64,000 nucleotides of DNA from Streptococcus parasanguinis (GTDB taxonomy: Bacteria; Bacillota; Bacilli; Lactobacillales; Streptococcaceae), in assembly GCF_031582885.1 (NCBI RefSeq), contig NZ_CP133988.1, forward strand, positions 937,501 through 1,001,500, read 5' to 3'. Both the position numbers and the translations under genes were made by a program. Within the stretch, counting starts at the first letter, position 1. Every line of letters begins with the position of its first letter. The notes beneath the pieces are model-generated. The model had not been told where the DNA came from, ran no database searches, and saw only the letters and a list, made by a program, of their open reading frames with translations. This document shows, in pieces, positions 37,086 to 45,966 of this stretch.

Positions 37086-37543
37086 TAGCAAAGGAATTTG
37101 AACGTTTCTTGTTGGCGCAGGAAGAGACGTTCTTAACTCCTGCCAAAAATTTAGCGGTCTTGATTGATACCCACAATGTAGACCATGCAGTCTTGCTGTT
37201 GAGCCAGATTAGCTATAGTCGCATCCCGGTAGTGACGGATGAACGCAAGTTTGTGGGAACGATCTCCCTAACGGATATTCTATCTTATCAATTGAAACAC
37301 GAGATTCCTGAGGAGACTTTTGCTTCGATGGATATCGTAGACGTTGCAAAGAAGGAGGTCGGGGTCATCGGCTTAGACTTCAATTTGACAGAAGTCCTTC
37401 ACAAGTTGGTGGATGACTCCTTCTTATCAGTGGTGGATGAAGAAGGTTATTTCCAAGGGATTATTACGCGGAAATCGATCCTCAAAGCCATCAATTCGCT
37501 AATGCATAATTTTTCAAATGAATACGAGATGATTCCAAAATGA
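37082..37543 (+). CDS. cbpB: CBS-pair protein (CbpB/YkuL/DarB type)
   Basis: This 153-residue protein consists almost entirely of two CBS motifs (about 20-75 with SRIPVVTDERKFVGTISLTDIL, and 85-145 with FLSVVDEEGYFQGIITRKSIL). Stand-alone proteins of this type in Firmicutes bind cyclic di-AMP, and the homologues CbpB/DarB regulate Rel or pyruvate carboxylase. I infer the same class from length, architecture and operon position. It overlaps its neighbours on both sides by 4 bp. Confidence 0.82.
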   Translation: MIAKEFERFLLAQEETFLTPAKNLAVLIDTHNVDHAVLLLSQISYSRIPVVTDERKFVGTISLTDILSYQLKHEIPEETFASMDIVDVAKKEVGVIGLDFNLTEVLHKLVDDSFLSVVDEEGYFQGIITRKSILKAINSLMHNFSNEYEMIPK

Positions 37544-38271
37544 AAGAATTTATTGCAAGTTTTATTGATCAAAAAGAACTAAGTGAAAATTCTCAGTCAG
37601 CCTATTTCTATGATTTGGACCAATTTATTGAATCAATTCATGGAAAAGTGACACCGACAAATTTGAGAATTTACCAAGCTTCGATTAAAGATTTTAAACC
37701 GGCGGTTCAAAAACGAAAATTATCCGCTGTTAACCAATTTTTATATTATTTGTATCAAGAACGCTTTATTTCTGAATACCATCGTTTGGTCTTGCCTAAA
37801 ATTCAACCGGCCAAAACCCATGATCGTGAATTGTTGGATCTGACCCATTTTTGGGAAGAATCAACCAATCCACAGGGACGCTTGATGGCCTTGTTGATTC
37901 TGGAGATGGGCTTATTGCCAAGTGAGATCCTCCAAGTCAAAGTCGAAGATATTCAGCTGGACTTTCATGTCATTCGAGTGGGCAAAGATGGCCAAAAACG
38001 GGTTTTAAAAGTTCCAGAGCCTTTACTGGATGAGTTGCAACTCTTCCTCGATGGTGTCTATCTCTTTGATAATAAGGGAAAATCTTACTCCCGTCAGTGG
38101 GGATTCCGACAATTAGAAGCCTTCTTGATCGAAAAAGGCAACCAAGACCTTTCGGCGCAATCGATTCGTGAGCAGTATATTTTGAAACAACGTGAACTCG
38201 GTGTGGATCTCTTTAGTATTGCGCGTGAATTGGGCCTAAAAACCATGGTGACATTAGAAAAATATAAATAA
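37540..38271 (+). CDS. XerD-like tyrosine recombinase homologue, catalytically degenerate
   Basis: This 243-residue protein has an N-terminal core-binding SAM-like domain and a C-terminal tyrosine recombinase fold, shorter than XerD (about 300). The usual catalytic Arg I context (G-L-R-x-S-E) reads GLLPSEIL, so Arg I is lost. The HxxR box reads QSIRE (His lost, Arg kept), the second His (LGH) reads LGL, and the terminal Tyr remains in LEKYK. Streptococci resolve chromosome dimers with XerS, and this XerD-like gene sits before scpAB. A structural or DNA-binding role in segregation is more likely than recombination. Confidence 0.88.
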   Translation: MKEFIASFIDQKELSENSQSAYFYDLDQFIESIHGKVTPTNLRIYQASIKDFKPAVQKRKLSAVNQFLYYLYQERFISEYHRLVLPKIQPAKTHDRELLDLTHFWEESTNPQGRLMALLILEMGLLPSEILQVKVEDIQLDFHVIRVGKDGQKRVLKVPEPLLDELQLFLDGVYLFDNKGKSYSRQWGFRQLEAFLIEKGNQDLSAQSIREQYILKQRELGVDLFSIARELGLKTMVTLEKYK

Positions 38272-38990
38272 TGGATATTAAAATTAAAGATTATGAAGGG
38301 CCTCTGGACCTCTTGCTCCACTTGGTCTTTAAATACCAGATGGATATCTATGAGGTCCCCTTGATTGAGGTGATCGAACAGTATCTGGCTTATCTGGCGA
38401 CTCTCCAGGCTATGAAACTAGAGGTAGCAGGGGAATACATGCTGATGGCTAGTCAATTAACCCTGATCAAGAGTCGTAGACTTCTTCCTAAGGTCGCAGA
38501 GAAGATGGATGAAGCAGAGGATCTAGAGCAGGACCTCCTTTCTCAATTGGAAGAGTACCGTACTTACAAGCAATTAGGAGAGTTGATGGCCTCGCAGCAC
38601 GAGGAGCGCGCCCTCTATTATTCGAAACCAAAGATGGAATTGGTTTATGACGATACCGAATTACTTCATGATCGCACCACGGTGGATCTCTTCTTGGCTT
38701 TCTCAAAACTATTGACCAAGAAAAAAGAAGAATTCCGCCAGAACCATACAACCATTGTAAAGGATGAATACAAGATTGAGGATCTGATGGACCAGCTGCG
38801 TCACCGATTCCACGATCGTTCACAAGTTCTCTTGCAGGACTTGTTTCTAGAAGCAGCGGATCTCCAAGAGGTCATTACCCTATTTCTTGCAACCCTTGAA
38901 TTAATCAAGATTCAAGAGGTCACAGTGGTACAGGATAGGGCTTTTGGAGAAATTTACTTAAATAGGATTGAACATGAGCAAATTAGCTGA
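38271..38990 (+). CDS. scpA: segregation and condensation protein A
   Basis: This 239-residue kleisin binds SMC with ScpB for chromosome condensation and segregation. The N-terminal [25 protein letters not shown] is the classic ScpA opening, and the C-terminal winged-helix ends with [12 protein letters not shown]. The start codon shares one base with the stop of the XerD-like gene, and scpB begins 17 bp before the scpA stop. No separate promoter is seen. Confidence 0.96.
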   Translation: MDIKIKDYEGPLDLLLHLVFKYQMDIYEVPLIEVIEQYLAYLATLQAMKLEVAGEYMLMASQLTLIKSRRLLPKVAEKMDEAEDLEQDLLSQLEEYRTYKQLGELMASQHEERALYYSKPKMELVYDDTELLHDRTTVDLFLAFSKLLTKKKEEFRQNHTTIVKDEYKIEDLMDQLRHRFHDRSQVLLQDLFLEAADLQEVITLFLATLELIKIQEVTVVQDRAFGEIYLNRIEHEQIS

Positions 38991-39543
38991 AATTGAAGCA
39001 CTCTTATTTGTAGCGGGTGAAGAAGGAATTACTGCCAGACAAATCGCAGATCTTCTCTCTTTACCCCCAACAGGTGTGGTGCAAAGTTTAGAAAAATTGG
39101 CCCAAAAATACCAGGAGGATACAGATACGAGTCTGTGTTTGATGGAGACAGCTTCCCGTTATAAATTGGTGACAAAGGCAGACTACGCTTCGGTTTTACG
39201 AGACTATTCTAGAACGCCTATGAACCAAAGTTTGTCTCGGGCTGCCCTTGAAACCTTGTCAATCATTGCTTATAAGCAACCGATCACCCGCGTGGAGGTC
39301 GATGACATTCGAGGCGTCAATTCCAGTGGTGCTATTACCAAACTACTGTCATTTGATCTGATCCGTGAAGATGGAAAAAAAGAAGTCATCGGGCGTCCTA
39401 ATTTGTATGTTACGACGGAGTATTTTTTGGATTACATGGGGATCAATCATTTGGAGGAATTGCCAAAGGTTGAGGAAGTGGACATCGATCCAGAAGAAGG
39501 TCAATTATTTTCAGAGAGAACAGAGGAACTAGATGAGAATTAA
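38974..39543 (+). CDS. scpB: segregation and condensation protein B
   Basis: This 189-residue protein has two winged-helix domains ([21 protein letters not shown] at the start; [27 protein letters not shown] in the second, the best-conserved region) and an acidic tail. It dimerises and binds the centre of ScpA. I chose the ATG at 38974 over the in-frame TTG 6 bp earlier. It overlaps rluB by 11 bp. Confidence 0.96.
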   Translation: MSKLAEIEALLFVAGEEGITARQIADLLSLPPTGVVQSLEKLAQKYQEDTDTSLCLMETASRYKLVTKADYASVLRDYSRTPMNQSLSRAALETLSIIAYKQPITRVEVDDIRGVNSSGAITKLLSFDLIREDGKKEVIGRPNLYVTTEYFLDYMGINHLEELPKVEEVDIDPEEGQLFSERTEELDEN

Positions 39544-40264
39544 TAAATATATTGCCCATGCAGGTGTGGCTAGTCGTCGCAAGGCCGAAGAACTGATCAA
39601 GCAAGGCTTGGTGACGGTCAATGGCCAAGTTGTGCGTGAATTAGCGACCATCATTAAAACCGGTGATCAGGTTGAAGTAGAGGGGACTCCAATCTATAAC
39701 GAAGAAAAGGTCTACTATCTTTTAAATAAGCCACGTGGCGTCATCTCTAGTGTATCGGATGATAAAGGGCGGACAACAGTCGTTGACCTTTTATCTCAAG
39801 TACCAGAGCGCATCTACCCAGTGGGACGTTTGGACTGGGATACATCTGGTGTCTTGATTTTGACCAATGATGGTGATTTTACAGATGAGATGATTCACCC
39901 GCGAAATGAAATTGATAAAGTCTATGTGGCGCGTGTCAAAGGGATTGCCAATAAGGAAAACTTGCGTCCCTTGACGCGAGGGGTGACCATTGATGGAAAG
40001 AAAACCAAGCCAGCGACTTACGAGATCTTAAAAGTGGATGTCGAAAAGAACCGTTCAGTGGTTCAGTTGACCATTCATGAAGGGCGTAACCACCAGGTTA
40101 AAAAGATGTTTGAAGCGGTGGGACTTTTAGTGGATAAACTCTCCCGGACCCAGTTTGGAAATTTGGACGTCTCAGGACTACGTCCGGGTGAATACCGTCG
40201 CTTGAACAAAAAAGAAATCAGCCAGTTGCACAATCTAGCAGTGACTAAATCTAAAAAAGCATGA
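39533..40264 (+). CDS. rluB: 23S rRNA pseudouridine synthase RluB (RsuA family)
   Basis: This 243-residue protein has an N-terminal S4 RNA-binding domain ([22 protein letters not shown]) and a catalytic domain with the active Asp in [19 protein letters not shown]. The C-terminal [15 protein letters not shown] is also typical. In Firmicutes the enzyme in this scpB-linked position makes pseudouridine 2605 (E. coli numbering) in 23S rRNA. It overlaps scpB by 11 bp and yidD by 4 bp. Confidence 0.93.
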   Translation: MRINKYIAHAGVASRRKAEELIKQGLVTVNGQVVRELATIIKTGDQVEVEGTPIYNEEKVYYLLNKPRGVISSVSDDKGRTTVVDLLSQVPERIYPVGRLDWDTSGVLILTNDGDFTDEMIHPRNEIDKVYVARVKGIANKENLRPLTRGVTIDGKKTKPATYEILKVDVEKNRSVVQLTIHEGRNHQVKKMFEAVGLLVDKLSRTQFGNLDVSGLRPGEYRRLNKKEISQLHNLAVTKSKKA

Positions 40265-40503
40265 AAACAATCCTGATTGCGCTGGTCAGAGGCTATCAAA
40301 AATGGATCTCTCCCCTATTTCCGCCTTCTTGTCGCTTTCAACCGACCTGTTCCACTTATATGATCCAAGCGATTGAGCGTTTTGGTGTGAAAGGTGTCTT
40401 GATGGGGATTGCAAGGATTCTACGTTGCCATCCTGGAAGCCAGGCGGGACCAGACCCCTTGCCAGACCATTTTAGTCTGAAGCGAAATGAAGAATCAAAA
40501 TAG
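40261..40503 (+). CDS. yidD: membrane protein insertion efficiency factor YidD
   Basis: This 80-residue amphipathic, Cys-containing protein has the family core [26 protein letters not shown] and a second conserved [17 protein letters not shown]. YidD assists YidC-dependent membrane insertion; yidC itself is at 29.7 kb here. It is the last gene of the murI operon, overlapping rluB by 4 bp, and is followed by a terminator shared with trkH. Confidence 0.93.
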   Translation: MKTILIALVRGYQKWISPLFPPSCRFQPTCSTYMIQAIERFGVKGVLMGIARILRCHPGSQAGPDPLPDHFSLKRNEESK

Positions 40504-40523
40504 GACGATCGCAAATAAACAGA

Positions 40524-40556
40524 AACACCCTTAGAAATTATTTTTCTAAGGGTGTT
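40524..40556. terminator. terminator between yidD and trkH (convergent)
   Basis: AACACCCTTAGAAA-ttat-TTTCTAAGGGTGTT, a long near-perfect stem. T-runs are short on both sides but the position between convergent genes supports bidirectional use. Confidence 0.75.
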
Positions 40557-40578
40557 GATTTTGTAAAAGAGTTGTCTA

Positions 40579-42018
40579 TCAGCGTTTAGACCATGTTTTA
40601 GGGAGGAAGAGTAGAATCATTGGATAGATTTCAAGCCGTCCGGCAATCATGGCTAAGGAAAGTAACAGTTTTGAAATCGGACTAAAGATGGAGAAGGTTT
40701 GACCTGTTCCAATCATAGGTCCAATGTTGTTGAAACAACTAAAGACAGCGCTGACAACCGTCATGAAGTTATTATTGTCTAGACTGACTACAAAGAGTAG
40801 GCCGATCGTGATAAAACTGTATATTGTAAAGTACTTGAGGATCTGATGCTGTGTATCCTTATCCAATACCGTATCATTGACATGCAAGGTCAGAACGCGA
40901 TTCGGAGACAAGGTCGAAAGAACCTGATTTTTTGCGATTCGCCATAAGGTCAAGCACCGAATGACTTTTAGCCCCCCGGCGGTCGATCCAGCAGAACCAC
41001 CTACAACCATCAGCATCAAGAGGATGAACTGAGAAAAGAGAGGCCATTTTTCCGTCGTTCCATAACCAAAACCGGTAGTGGTGATGATATTGGAAACTTG
41101 GAAGAAGGAAATCTCAAAACTCTTAGCGACATTGGCATAGAGATGAAGGACATTGTACGCGATCAAGACACTGGACACGAGGACGATGGTGATATAGGTC
41201 CGCAATTCCTCATCTTTAAAGAAGGCCTTGAATTTTCGGATCATGAGGAAGTAGTAGAGGTTAAAGTTAACCCCGAAGACTAAAACCCCGATACTGACCA
41301 AATAGGTGATTAAACTACTATTGTAGTGGGCAATTCCGTCGTTAAAAACGGTAAAGCCCCCGGTTCCAGCCGTTCCCATGGCGATGACAAAACTATCATA
41401 AAGGGGCATATCAGCAAGGAAATAAAGAACCACAAAGAGGAAGAACAAGCCCAAGTACAAGAAGTAGAGGATTTGAGCTGTGTTTTTTAATTTGGAAACG
41501 ACCTTCCCAAAAACTGGACCAGGAACTTCTGCCTTCATGACTTCAAGGTGGCTGTTCTTGTTATTGTCCATAATTGCAAGGGCGAAGACCAATACTCCCA
41601 TCCCCCCAATCAAGTGGGTGAAACTGCGCCAAAAGAGGAGAGAATGGGTGAGGACACCCACATCATCTAATATCGTTGCCCCTGTTGTTGTAAAGCCAGA
41701 GCTGACTTCAAAGAAGGCATCGATAATGTTGGGAATTTGTCCCGAAAAGACAAAGGGAAGGGCGCCAAAGAAGGACCAGAGGATCCAACAGAGGGCTACA
41801 ATCAGGACTCCTTCTTTAGCATAAATGTGAAAGTCCTTTGGTTTGTGAAAACTACCAAGTAGCCCCAGCCCAAGTAAGATGGCCATGGTTGCCCCAATAG
41901 AGACAAAGACCTTGGCAGGTTCCTGATAGATCGTAGCGACGACTAAGGGAACGATCAGGAGAGCTGCCTCGATTAAGAGGAGCTTGGACAAGAGGTAACG
42001 AATCATGCTTCTATTCAT
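40579..42018 (-). CDS. trkH: TrkH/KtrB-type potassium channel subunit
   Basis: This 479-residue K+ translocation subunit has about ten membrane helices in four M1-P-M2 repeats. Selectivity-filter segments are visible as SGFTTTGATIL, GTAGTGGFTVF, TTTGFGYGT and CFNNIGPMIG. It imports K+ together with the TrkA gating ring. It is encoded 5 bp after trkA on the same strand, and AGGT with a Shine-Dalgarno-like region lies at the end of trkA. Confidence 0.93.
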   Translation of the reverse strand: MNRSMIRYLLSKLLLIEAALLIVPLVVATIYQEPAKVFVSIGATMAILLGLGLLGSFHKPKDFHIYAKEGVLIVALCWILWSFFGALPFVFSGQIPNIIDAFFEVSSGFTTTGATILDDVGVLTHSLLFWRSFTHLIGGMGVLVFALAIMDNNKNSHLEVMKAEVPGPVFGKVVSKLKNTAQILYFLYLGLFFLFVVLYFLADMPLYDSFVIAMGTAGTGGFTVFNDGIAHYNSSLITYLVSIGVLVFGVNFNLYYFLMIRKFKAFFKDEELRTYITIVLVSSVLIAYNVLHLYANVAKSFEISFFQVSNIITTTGFGYGTTEKWPLFSQFILLMLMVVGGSAGSTAGGLKVIRCLTLWRIAKNQVLSTLSPNRVLTLHVNDTVLDKDTQHQILKYFTIYSFITIGLLFVVSLDNNNFMTVVSAVFSCFNNIGPMIGTGQTFSIFSPISKLLLSLAMIAGRLEIYPMILLFLPKTWSKR

Positions 42019-42023
42019 CAGGC

Positions 42024-43379
42024 TTACCTCTCAAGTAGATCATAGATTTTTGTGACATTTTGAATCAAGGTGGTTACGATAATCCGATCTCCTACCATCA
42101 AACGGTCATCTCCATTTGGGAAAATAGCCTTGCCGTCTCGAATAATGGCAGCGATCAAGACGCCTTTTTTCAATTTCAATTCAGAGAGGGGATATTGGGT
42201 TAGTTTATTGTCTTCCTTAATTTGGAACTGCAAGGTTTCAATCCGGCCGTTTGCGACATGGTGCAAGGCTTCTAGGTTTGAGAACTGTGCATTGTAGCGT
42301 CCACGAATAAAGTGCATAATGGTATCTACAGCGATGCGTTTTGGCGTAACGATACTGGTCATATCTTGATCGCCAATGATCTCTAGCAGACTAGTTCGGT
42401 TGACCTTGGTAATGTTCTTTTTGACTCCGACAGAATTCAAGAACATGGAAGTGATGATGTTTTCTTCATCGACCCCTGTCAAAGTAGCCACAGCATCGAA
42501 GTTATTGGCACTCTCTTCTAAAAGAATGTCTTTAGCAGTTCCGTCTCCATGGACGACATAGAGATCAGGAAATTCCTGACTAAAGAATTCCGCCCGTTCG
42601 CGATTGACCTCTAAGACCTTGAGATCGATCTTGCGGCGCACATCTTGAAGAATGTTGAGTAGGTAATAGGCAATTTTCCCAGCACCAATGATCATCATGC
42701 TCTTAATGACCTGAGGGCGAACATTGTTGTGGAAGAGAACGACCTCGATCCGATTACCTGTTACGAAAATCTTGTCTTGAGGTTGCAAGACAAAGTCTCC
42801 GTTTGGAATGGTGAGTTCGTTGCCACGCTCGATTGCACAAACAATGACATTTCCGTATTTCTTCCGGAATTGGGATAGACTCATATTGCAGAGATTGCTA
42901 TCTGGCTTGATTTTAAATTCCATCAAGGCAACTCGGCCATTGGCAAAATGCTCCACAGAAAGGGCATTTGGGAAGTCAATGATATTGGCAATATAGCGAG
43001 CTGTCAGCAATTCCGGATTGACAACTAGGGAGAAGCCCAAGATATTTTTTTCCTTGAAGTAGGAATTGGAATATTCCGGATTCCGCACCCGAACGATAGT
43101 CTCTTTGGCTCCCATTTTTTTAGCCAAAACAGCAGAGACCATATTCACTTCATCGTACTCGGTCATGGAAATGAAGATGTCGCAGTCTTCAACATCTGCT
43201 TGCTCCAAGATCTTGAAGTTTGCCCCATTTCCTAAAATTCCAATGATATCAAACCGTTTGGTAATATGGTTAAGAACGGATTCGTCTTTTTCGATCAAAA
43301 TAACATCGTGGTTTTCAGCAACGAGAGAACGACAAAGGGCCGTTCCGACCTTTCCTCCACCAACAACAATAATTTTCAT
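42024..43379 (-). CDS. trkA: Trk potassium uptake regulator TrkA (two RCK units)
   Basis: This 451-residue protein is a tandem duplication. RCK_N Rossmann domains start at residue 1 (MKIIVVGGGKVGTAL) and about 230 (MMIIGAGKIAYYLL), each followed by an RCK_C domain (about 145-215 and 370-450). It binds NAD(H)/ATP and gates TrkH; streptococcal members may also answer to c-di-AMP. The start at 43379 is set by GGAGG 6 bp upstream and the conserved N-terminus. An 8-bp perfect inverted repeat lies directly upstream of the ribosome binding site. Confidence 0.93.
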   Translation of the reverse strand: MKIIVVGGGKVGTALCRSLVAENHDVILIEKDESVLNHITKRFDIIGILGNGANFKILEQADVEDCDIFISMTEYDEVNMVSAVLAKKMGAKETIVRVRNPEYSNSYFKEKNILGFSLVVNPELLTARYIANIIDFPNALSVEHFANGRVALMEFKIKPDSNLCNMSLSQFRKKYGNVIVCAIERGNELTIPNGDFVLQPQDKIFVTGNRIEVVLFHNNVRPQVIKSMMIIGAGKIAYYLLNILQDVRRKIDLKVLEVNRERAEFFSQEFPDLYVVHGDGTAKDILLEESANNFDAVATLTGVDEENIITSMFLNSVGVKKNITKVNRTSLLEIIGDQDMTSIVTPKRIAVDTIMHFIRGRYNAQFSNLEALHHVANGRIETLQFQIKEDNKLTQYPLSELKLKKGVLIAAIIRDGKAIFPNGDDRLMVGDRIIVTTLIQNVTKIYDLLER

Positions 43380-43390
43380 AGAATACCTCC

Positions 43391-43413
43391 AGAGTATGCT
43401 TCTATCATACTCT
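43391..43413 (-). promoter_or_regulatory. perfect inverted repeat upstream of trkA
   Basis: AGAGTATG-7 bp-CATACTCT. On the minus strand it contains a -10-like TATGAT and ends a few bases before GGAGG. It could be a repressor operator over the promoter or an RNA hairpin that limits translation. Confidence 0.5.
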
Positions 43414-43592
43414 ATTTTCAAGAAAAATTCATCTTTTTTAAGGATTTTCTGGTGGAATTTTGAGAAGCTAAGAACAAGTAGGAGAAATCGTCAAAAGAGT
43501 AGAGCTAGGAGGGATTGAAAACTTTGATAAAGTTTCTTAAAAAAATCTAAAAAAACTATTGACAGGAGCTTCAAAAGTGTTATACTTAGAAA

Positions 43593-43694
43593 GTACCTTC
43601 GTTGATTTACCTCAAACCTGTTGTGAGTTAAGTTAATGAAGCTGTAACCACGCTGTTTGCTGAGCTTGACTCCGGGCAGTGTGGCTATTTTTTT
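43593..43694 (+). ncRNA. structured leader RNA or small RNA upstream of trmL
   Basis: A near-consensus promoter (TTGACA 43559-43564, 16-bp spacer, TATACT 43581-43586) should start a transcript near 43593. It can fold into a long hairpin (43597-43613 with 43625-43641, 15-17 pairs including G-U) and then a terminator (CCACGCTG 43648-43655 with CAGTGTGG 43677-43684, then seven T at 43688-43694). The trmL start is only 18 bp further, so this is either a ~100-nt independent RNA or a cis-acting terminator that gates trmL. There is no coding potential. I do not recognise it as a known riboswitch class. Confidence 0.6.
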
Positions 43695-43712
43695 ATCAGA
43701 AAGAGATCGAGT

Positions 43713-44255
43713 ATGAATATTGAAGAACTGGACTACCAAGAGTCAGCTGCTCAAAACCACATCGTCTTGTTCCAACCTCAGATTCCACAAAATACGGGAA
43801 ATATTGCACGGACTTGTGCGGCGACCAATTCCCCCTTACATATCATTCGCCCCATGGCTTTTCCGATCGATGATCGCAAAATGAAGCGAGCAGGACTTGA
43901 TTATTGGGACAAGCTGGATGTCCGCTTTTATGATAGCCTGGAAGAGTTTATGGAAGCGGCGCGCGACGGTCAGGTACACCTAGTGTCCAAGTTTGCAAAT
44001 CAGACCTATTCGGATGTTTCTTATCAGGATGGGAAGTCCCATTATTTCTTGTTTGGACGCGAGGATAAAGGTTTGCCGGAAGATTTTATGCGCCAGCACG
44101 AGGAGAAGGCCATTCGCATTCCGATGAATGATGAGCATGTCCGTAGTTTAAATGTCTCCAATACTGTCTGCATGATTGTCTATGAGGCACTCCGCCAGCA
44201 AGGTTTTAAGGGGCTGGAGTTGAGTCATCGTTATGAGCATGACAAGCTCAAATAA
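43713..44255 (+). CDS. trmL: tRNA (cytidine(34)-2'-O)-methyltransferase TrmL (CspR)
   Basis: This 180-residue SPOUT enzyme 2'-O-methylates the wobble base of tRNA-Leu. Family motifs seen: [20 protein letters not shown] at residues 18-37, [14 protein letters not shown] and the knotted C-terminal [18 protein letters not shown]. The ribosome binding site is weak (AAGAGATCGAG). A terminator-bearing leader RNA lies directly upstream, so expression may be conditional. It ends at a hairpin terminator just before the FMN riboswitch. Confidence 0.93.
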   Translation: MNIEELDYQESAAQNHIVLFQPQIPQNTGNIARTCAATNSPLHIIRPMAFPIDDRKMKRAGLDYWDKLDVRFYDSLEEFMEAARDGQVHLVSKFANQTYSDVSYQDGKSHYFLFGREDKGLPEDFMRQHEEKAIRIPMNDEHVRSLNVSNTVCMIVYEALRQQGFKGLELSHRYEHDKLK

Positions 44256-44300
44256 AAACGAAAAATTAAAACCCGAACCATGTAATCCATGACGTTACAA

Positions 44301-44325
44301 AAACTTGCCTAGGCAAGTTTTTTTT
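44301..44325 (+). terminator. terminator after trmL
   Basis: AAACTTGCCT/AGGCAAGTTT palindrome followed by more T. Confidence 0.85.
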
Positions 44326-44340
44326 GTTATCATAAAAGGG

Positions 44341-44480
44341 TCTTCAGGGCAGGGTGTAATTCCCGACCGGCGGTGACTTTTATTAGGAAATGTTCTTTTC
44401 CGTACTCTAAAAGAAGTCCGCGAGCGCAAGCTGATGTGGTGTGACTCCACAACCGACAGTATAGTCTGGATGGGAGAAGA
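44341..44480 (+). promoter_or_regulatory. FMN riboswitch (RFN element)
   Basis: The classic RFN landmarks are readable in order: TCTTCAGGGCAGGGTG, AATTCCCGACCGGCGGT, the variable P3 arm, GTCCGCGAGC, the P4/P5 region and CCGACAGTATAGTCTGGATG with closing GGGAGAAGA. P1 pairs TCTTC with GAAGA. It precedes ribU. The 222 nt from here to the ribU ATG hold small hairpins (for example AACTAGA/TCTAGTT) but no clear terminator, so control is probably at translation or through a structure I cannot resolve by eye. Confidence 0.95.
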
Positions 44481-44702
44481 CGAGAGACGAATAGACTGAC
44501 AGCTATTCTGATCTGTTTAGAGCTGATGCATGGAAATGGAACGTTAGGGTCTAAGACTGACTAACGGCATGTTTCGATGGAGACCAGCTAAAGTAACTAG
44601 AATAGTTTCTAGTTTAAGCTTTGTTTAAATAGTTTAGAGTAGAATGATGGAGTAGACGTCTTTCCAGCTTCTCTAATTTTTAAAAAATTGGAGGAACCTG
44701 TT

Positions 44703-45260
44703 ATGACAAATACACGTAAACTGACCCTAGTGGCTGTTTTATCCGCTTTATCTTTTATTTTGATGTTCTATCAATTTTCTTTCTTGATAGATTTCTTCAA
44801 AATTGATTTGAGTATCATCGCCATTTTGTTGGCCTTGGTCCTGTTGGATTTTAAAAGTGCCGTTTGGGTGACCTTGATCCGATCTGTCCTTAAGTTAGCC
44901 CTTAATAATAAGGGGCTTGAAACCTTGATCGGATTACCAATCAATATCATTGGAGTTCTTGTTTTTGTTCTTGCTTTTGCATGGATTTGGAACAAGGAAC
45001 GGACCCATGGTCGATTTGTCTTGGCAACGATTGTTGGAACGATCAGCTTGAGTATCACGATGGTATTGGTGAACTATGTCTATGCAATCCCTTTGTATGC
45101 TCGTTTTATGAACTATGATATTTCGAAAACACTAGGGCTTGTCCACTATTTAGCCGCAATGGTTGCACCGTTTAACCTGATCGAAGGGGTGATTTGGGCC
45201 ATCGCATTTGGGTTGATCTATACCTTATTGCAACCGATTTTAAAAAAATATGAAAAATAA
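44703..45260 (+). CDS. ribU: riboflavin ECF transporter S component RibU
   Basis: This 185-residue membrane protein has six hydrophobic helices. It shows the S-component opening TRKLTLVAVLSALSFILMF with small residues in helix 1 for docking on EcfT, and KIDLSIIAILLALVLLDF in helix 2. The FMN riboswitch upstream fixes the substrate as riboflavin or a related flavin. The ATG at 44703 has TTGGAGGAA 8 bp upstream. It needs a general EcfA/EcfA'/EcfT module encoded elsewhere. It overlaps the PAP2 gene by 11 bp. Confidence 0.95.
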   Translation: MTNTRKLTLVAVLSALSFILMFYQFSFLIDFFKIDLSIIAILLALVLLDFKSAVWVTLIRSVLKLALNNKGLETLIGLPINIIGVLVFVLAFAWIWNKERTHGRFVLATIVGTISLSITMVLVNYVYAIPLYARFMNYDISKTLGLVHYLAAMVAPFNLIEGVIWAIAFGLIYTLLQPILKKYEK

Positions 45261-45900
45261 ACAACAACATTGGGCGAAGGCAAGCTTCGCCCTTCTCATT
45301 TTTGTCATTCTTGGGTATGTGATTCGCTTTTACCCGCAACAATTAACAGGCTTTGATAGCACGATTCAGTCTGCTATTCGAGGCGATCTGCCTGCAGCAC
45401 TGACGGCCTTCTTTACCAAGGTGACCCATGTCATGGATACCAAGATCATTGTCATCTGGGTGGGTCTTTTGCTGGCGGTCTTTGCCTATAAGAAGTGGTA
45501 CAGCGAAGCTCATTTTCTAGGGAGCAATCTGGTATTGACTGGTCTTTTGGTTCTTCTTCTAAAGAATATCTACCAGAGACCGAGACCAAGTATTCTTCAT
45601 CTAGTAGAGGAAAAAGGCTTTTCTTTCCCGAGTGGTCATTCACTGGCATCTAGCCTTGTTTTGGGAAGTTTGATCATCATCATCAGCCAACATGTAAAAC
45701 ATAAAACAGCCCGCTTTTGCCTTCAAGGCTTGCTGGTTCTGGGAATTGTGACCATTGTGGTTTCCCGCGTTTATGTCGGGGTCCACTATCCATCAGACGT
45801 TCTTGGCAGTATGATTTTGGGTCTCGCTGTTTTACAGTTTGAGTATCCCTTGTATGATCGCTTGCGATTTCAATGGCGCTTTACAGGTAAGCAAAAATAA
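45250..45900 (+). CDS. PAP2 family phosphatase
   Basis: This 216-residue integral membrane phosphatase carries the three PAP2 motifs: KNIYQRPRPS, FPSGHSLASS and SRVYVGVHYPSDVLG. The catalytic histidines are in motifs 2 and 3. Likely substrates are undecaprenyl pyrophosphate or phosphatidate-type lipids. Its start overlaps ribU by 11 bp, so it shares the FMN-controlled transcript, and it ends before a terminator. A flavin-linked role is not obvious. Confidence 0.9.
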   Translation: MKNKQQHWAKASFALLIFVILGYVIRFYPQQLTGFDSTIQSAIRGDLPAALTAFFTKVTHVMDTKIIVIWVGLLLAVFAYKKWYSEAHFLGSNLVLTGLLVLLLKNIYQRPRPSILHLVEEKGFSFPSGHSLASSLVLGSLIIIISQHVKHKTARFCLQGLLVLGIVTIVVSRVYVGVHYPSDVLGSMILGLAVLQFEYPLYDRLRFQWRFTGKQK

Positions 45901-45915
45901 GCATCTAACAACTAG

Positions 45916-45951
45916 GAGTTGAACTCGCGTTTTGAGTTCGACTCTTTTTTT
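45916..45951 (+). terminator. terminator after ribU-PAP2
   Basis: GAGTTGAACTC-gcgtttt-GAGTTCGACTC followed by seven T. The -10 box of the next gene begins 3 bp later. Confidence 0.85.
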
Positions 45952-45966
45952 GCTATAATGAAGGGT

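Noticed and set aside
37540..38271. Integrative element suggested by a tyrosine recombinase gene
   Set aside because: The gene is a conserved core XerD-like homologue in the scpAB operon; there are no attachment-site repeats, tRNA or mobile cargo nearby.
41098..41824. Plus-strand open frames across trkH
   Set aside because: Shadows of the trkH coding strand; low-complexity composition and no start signals.
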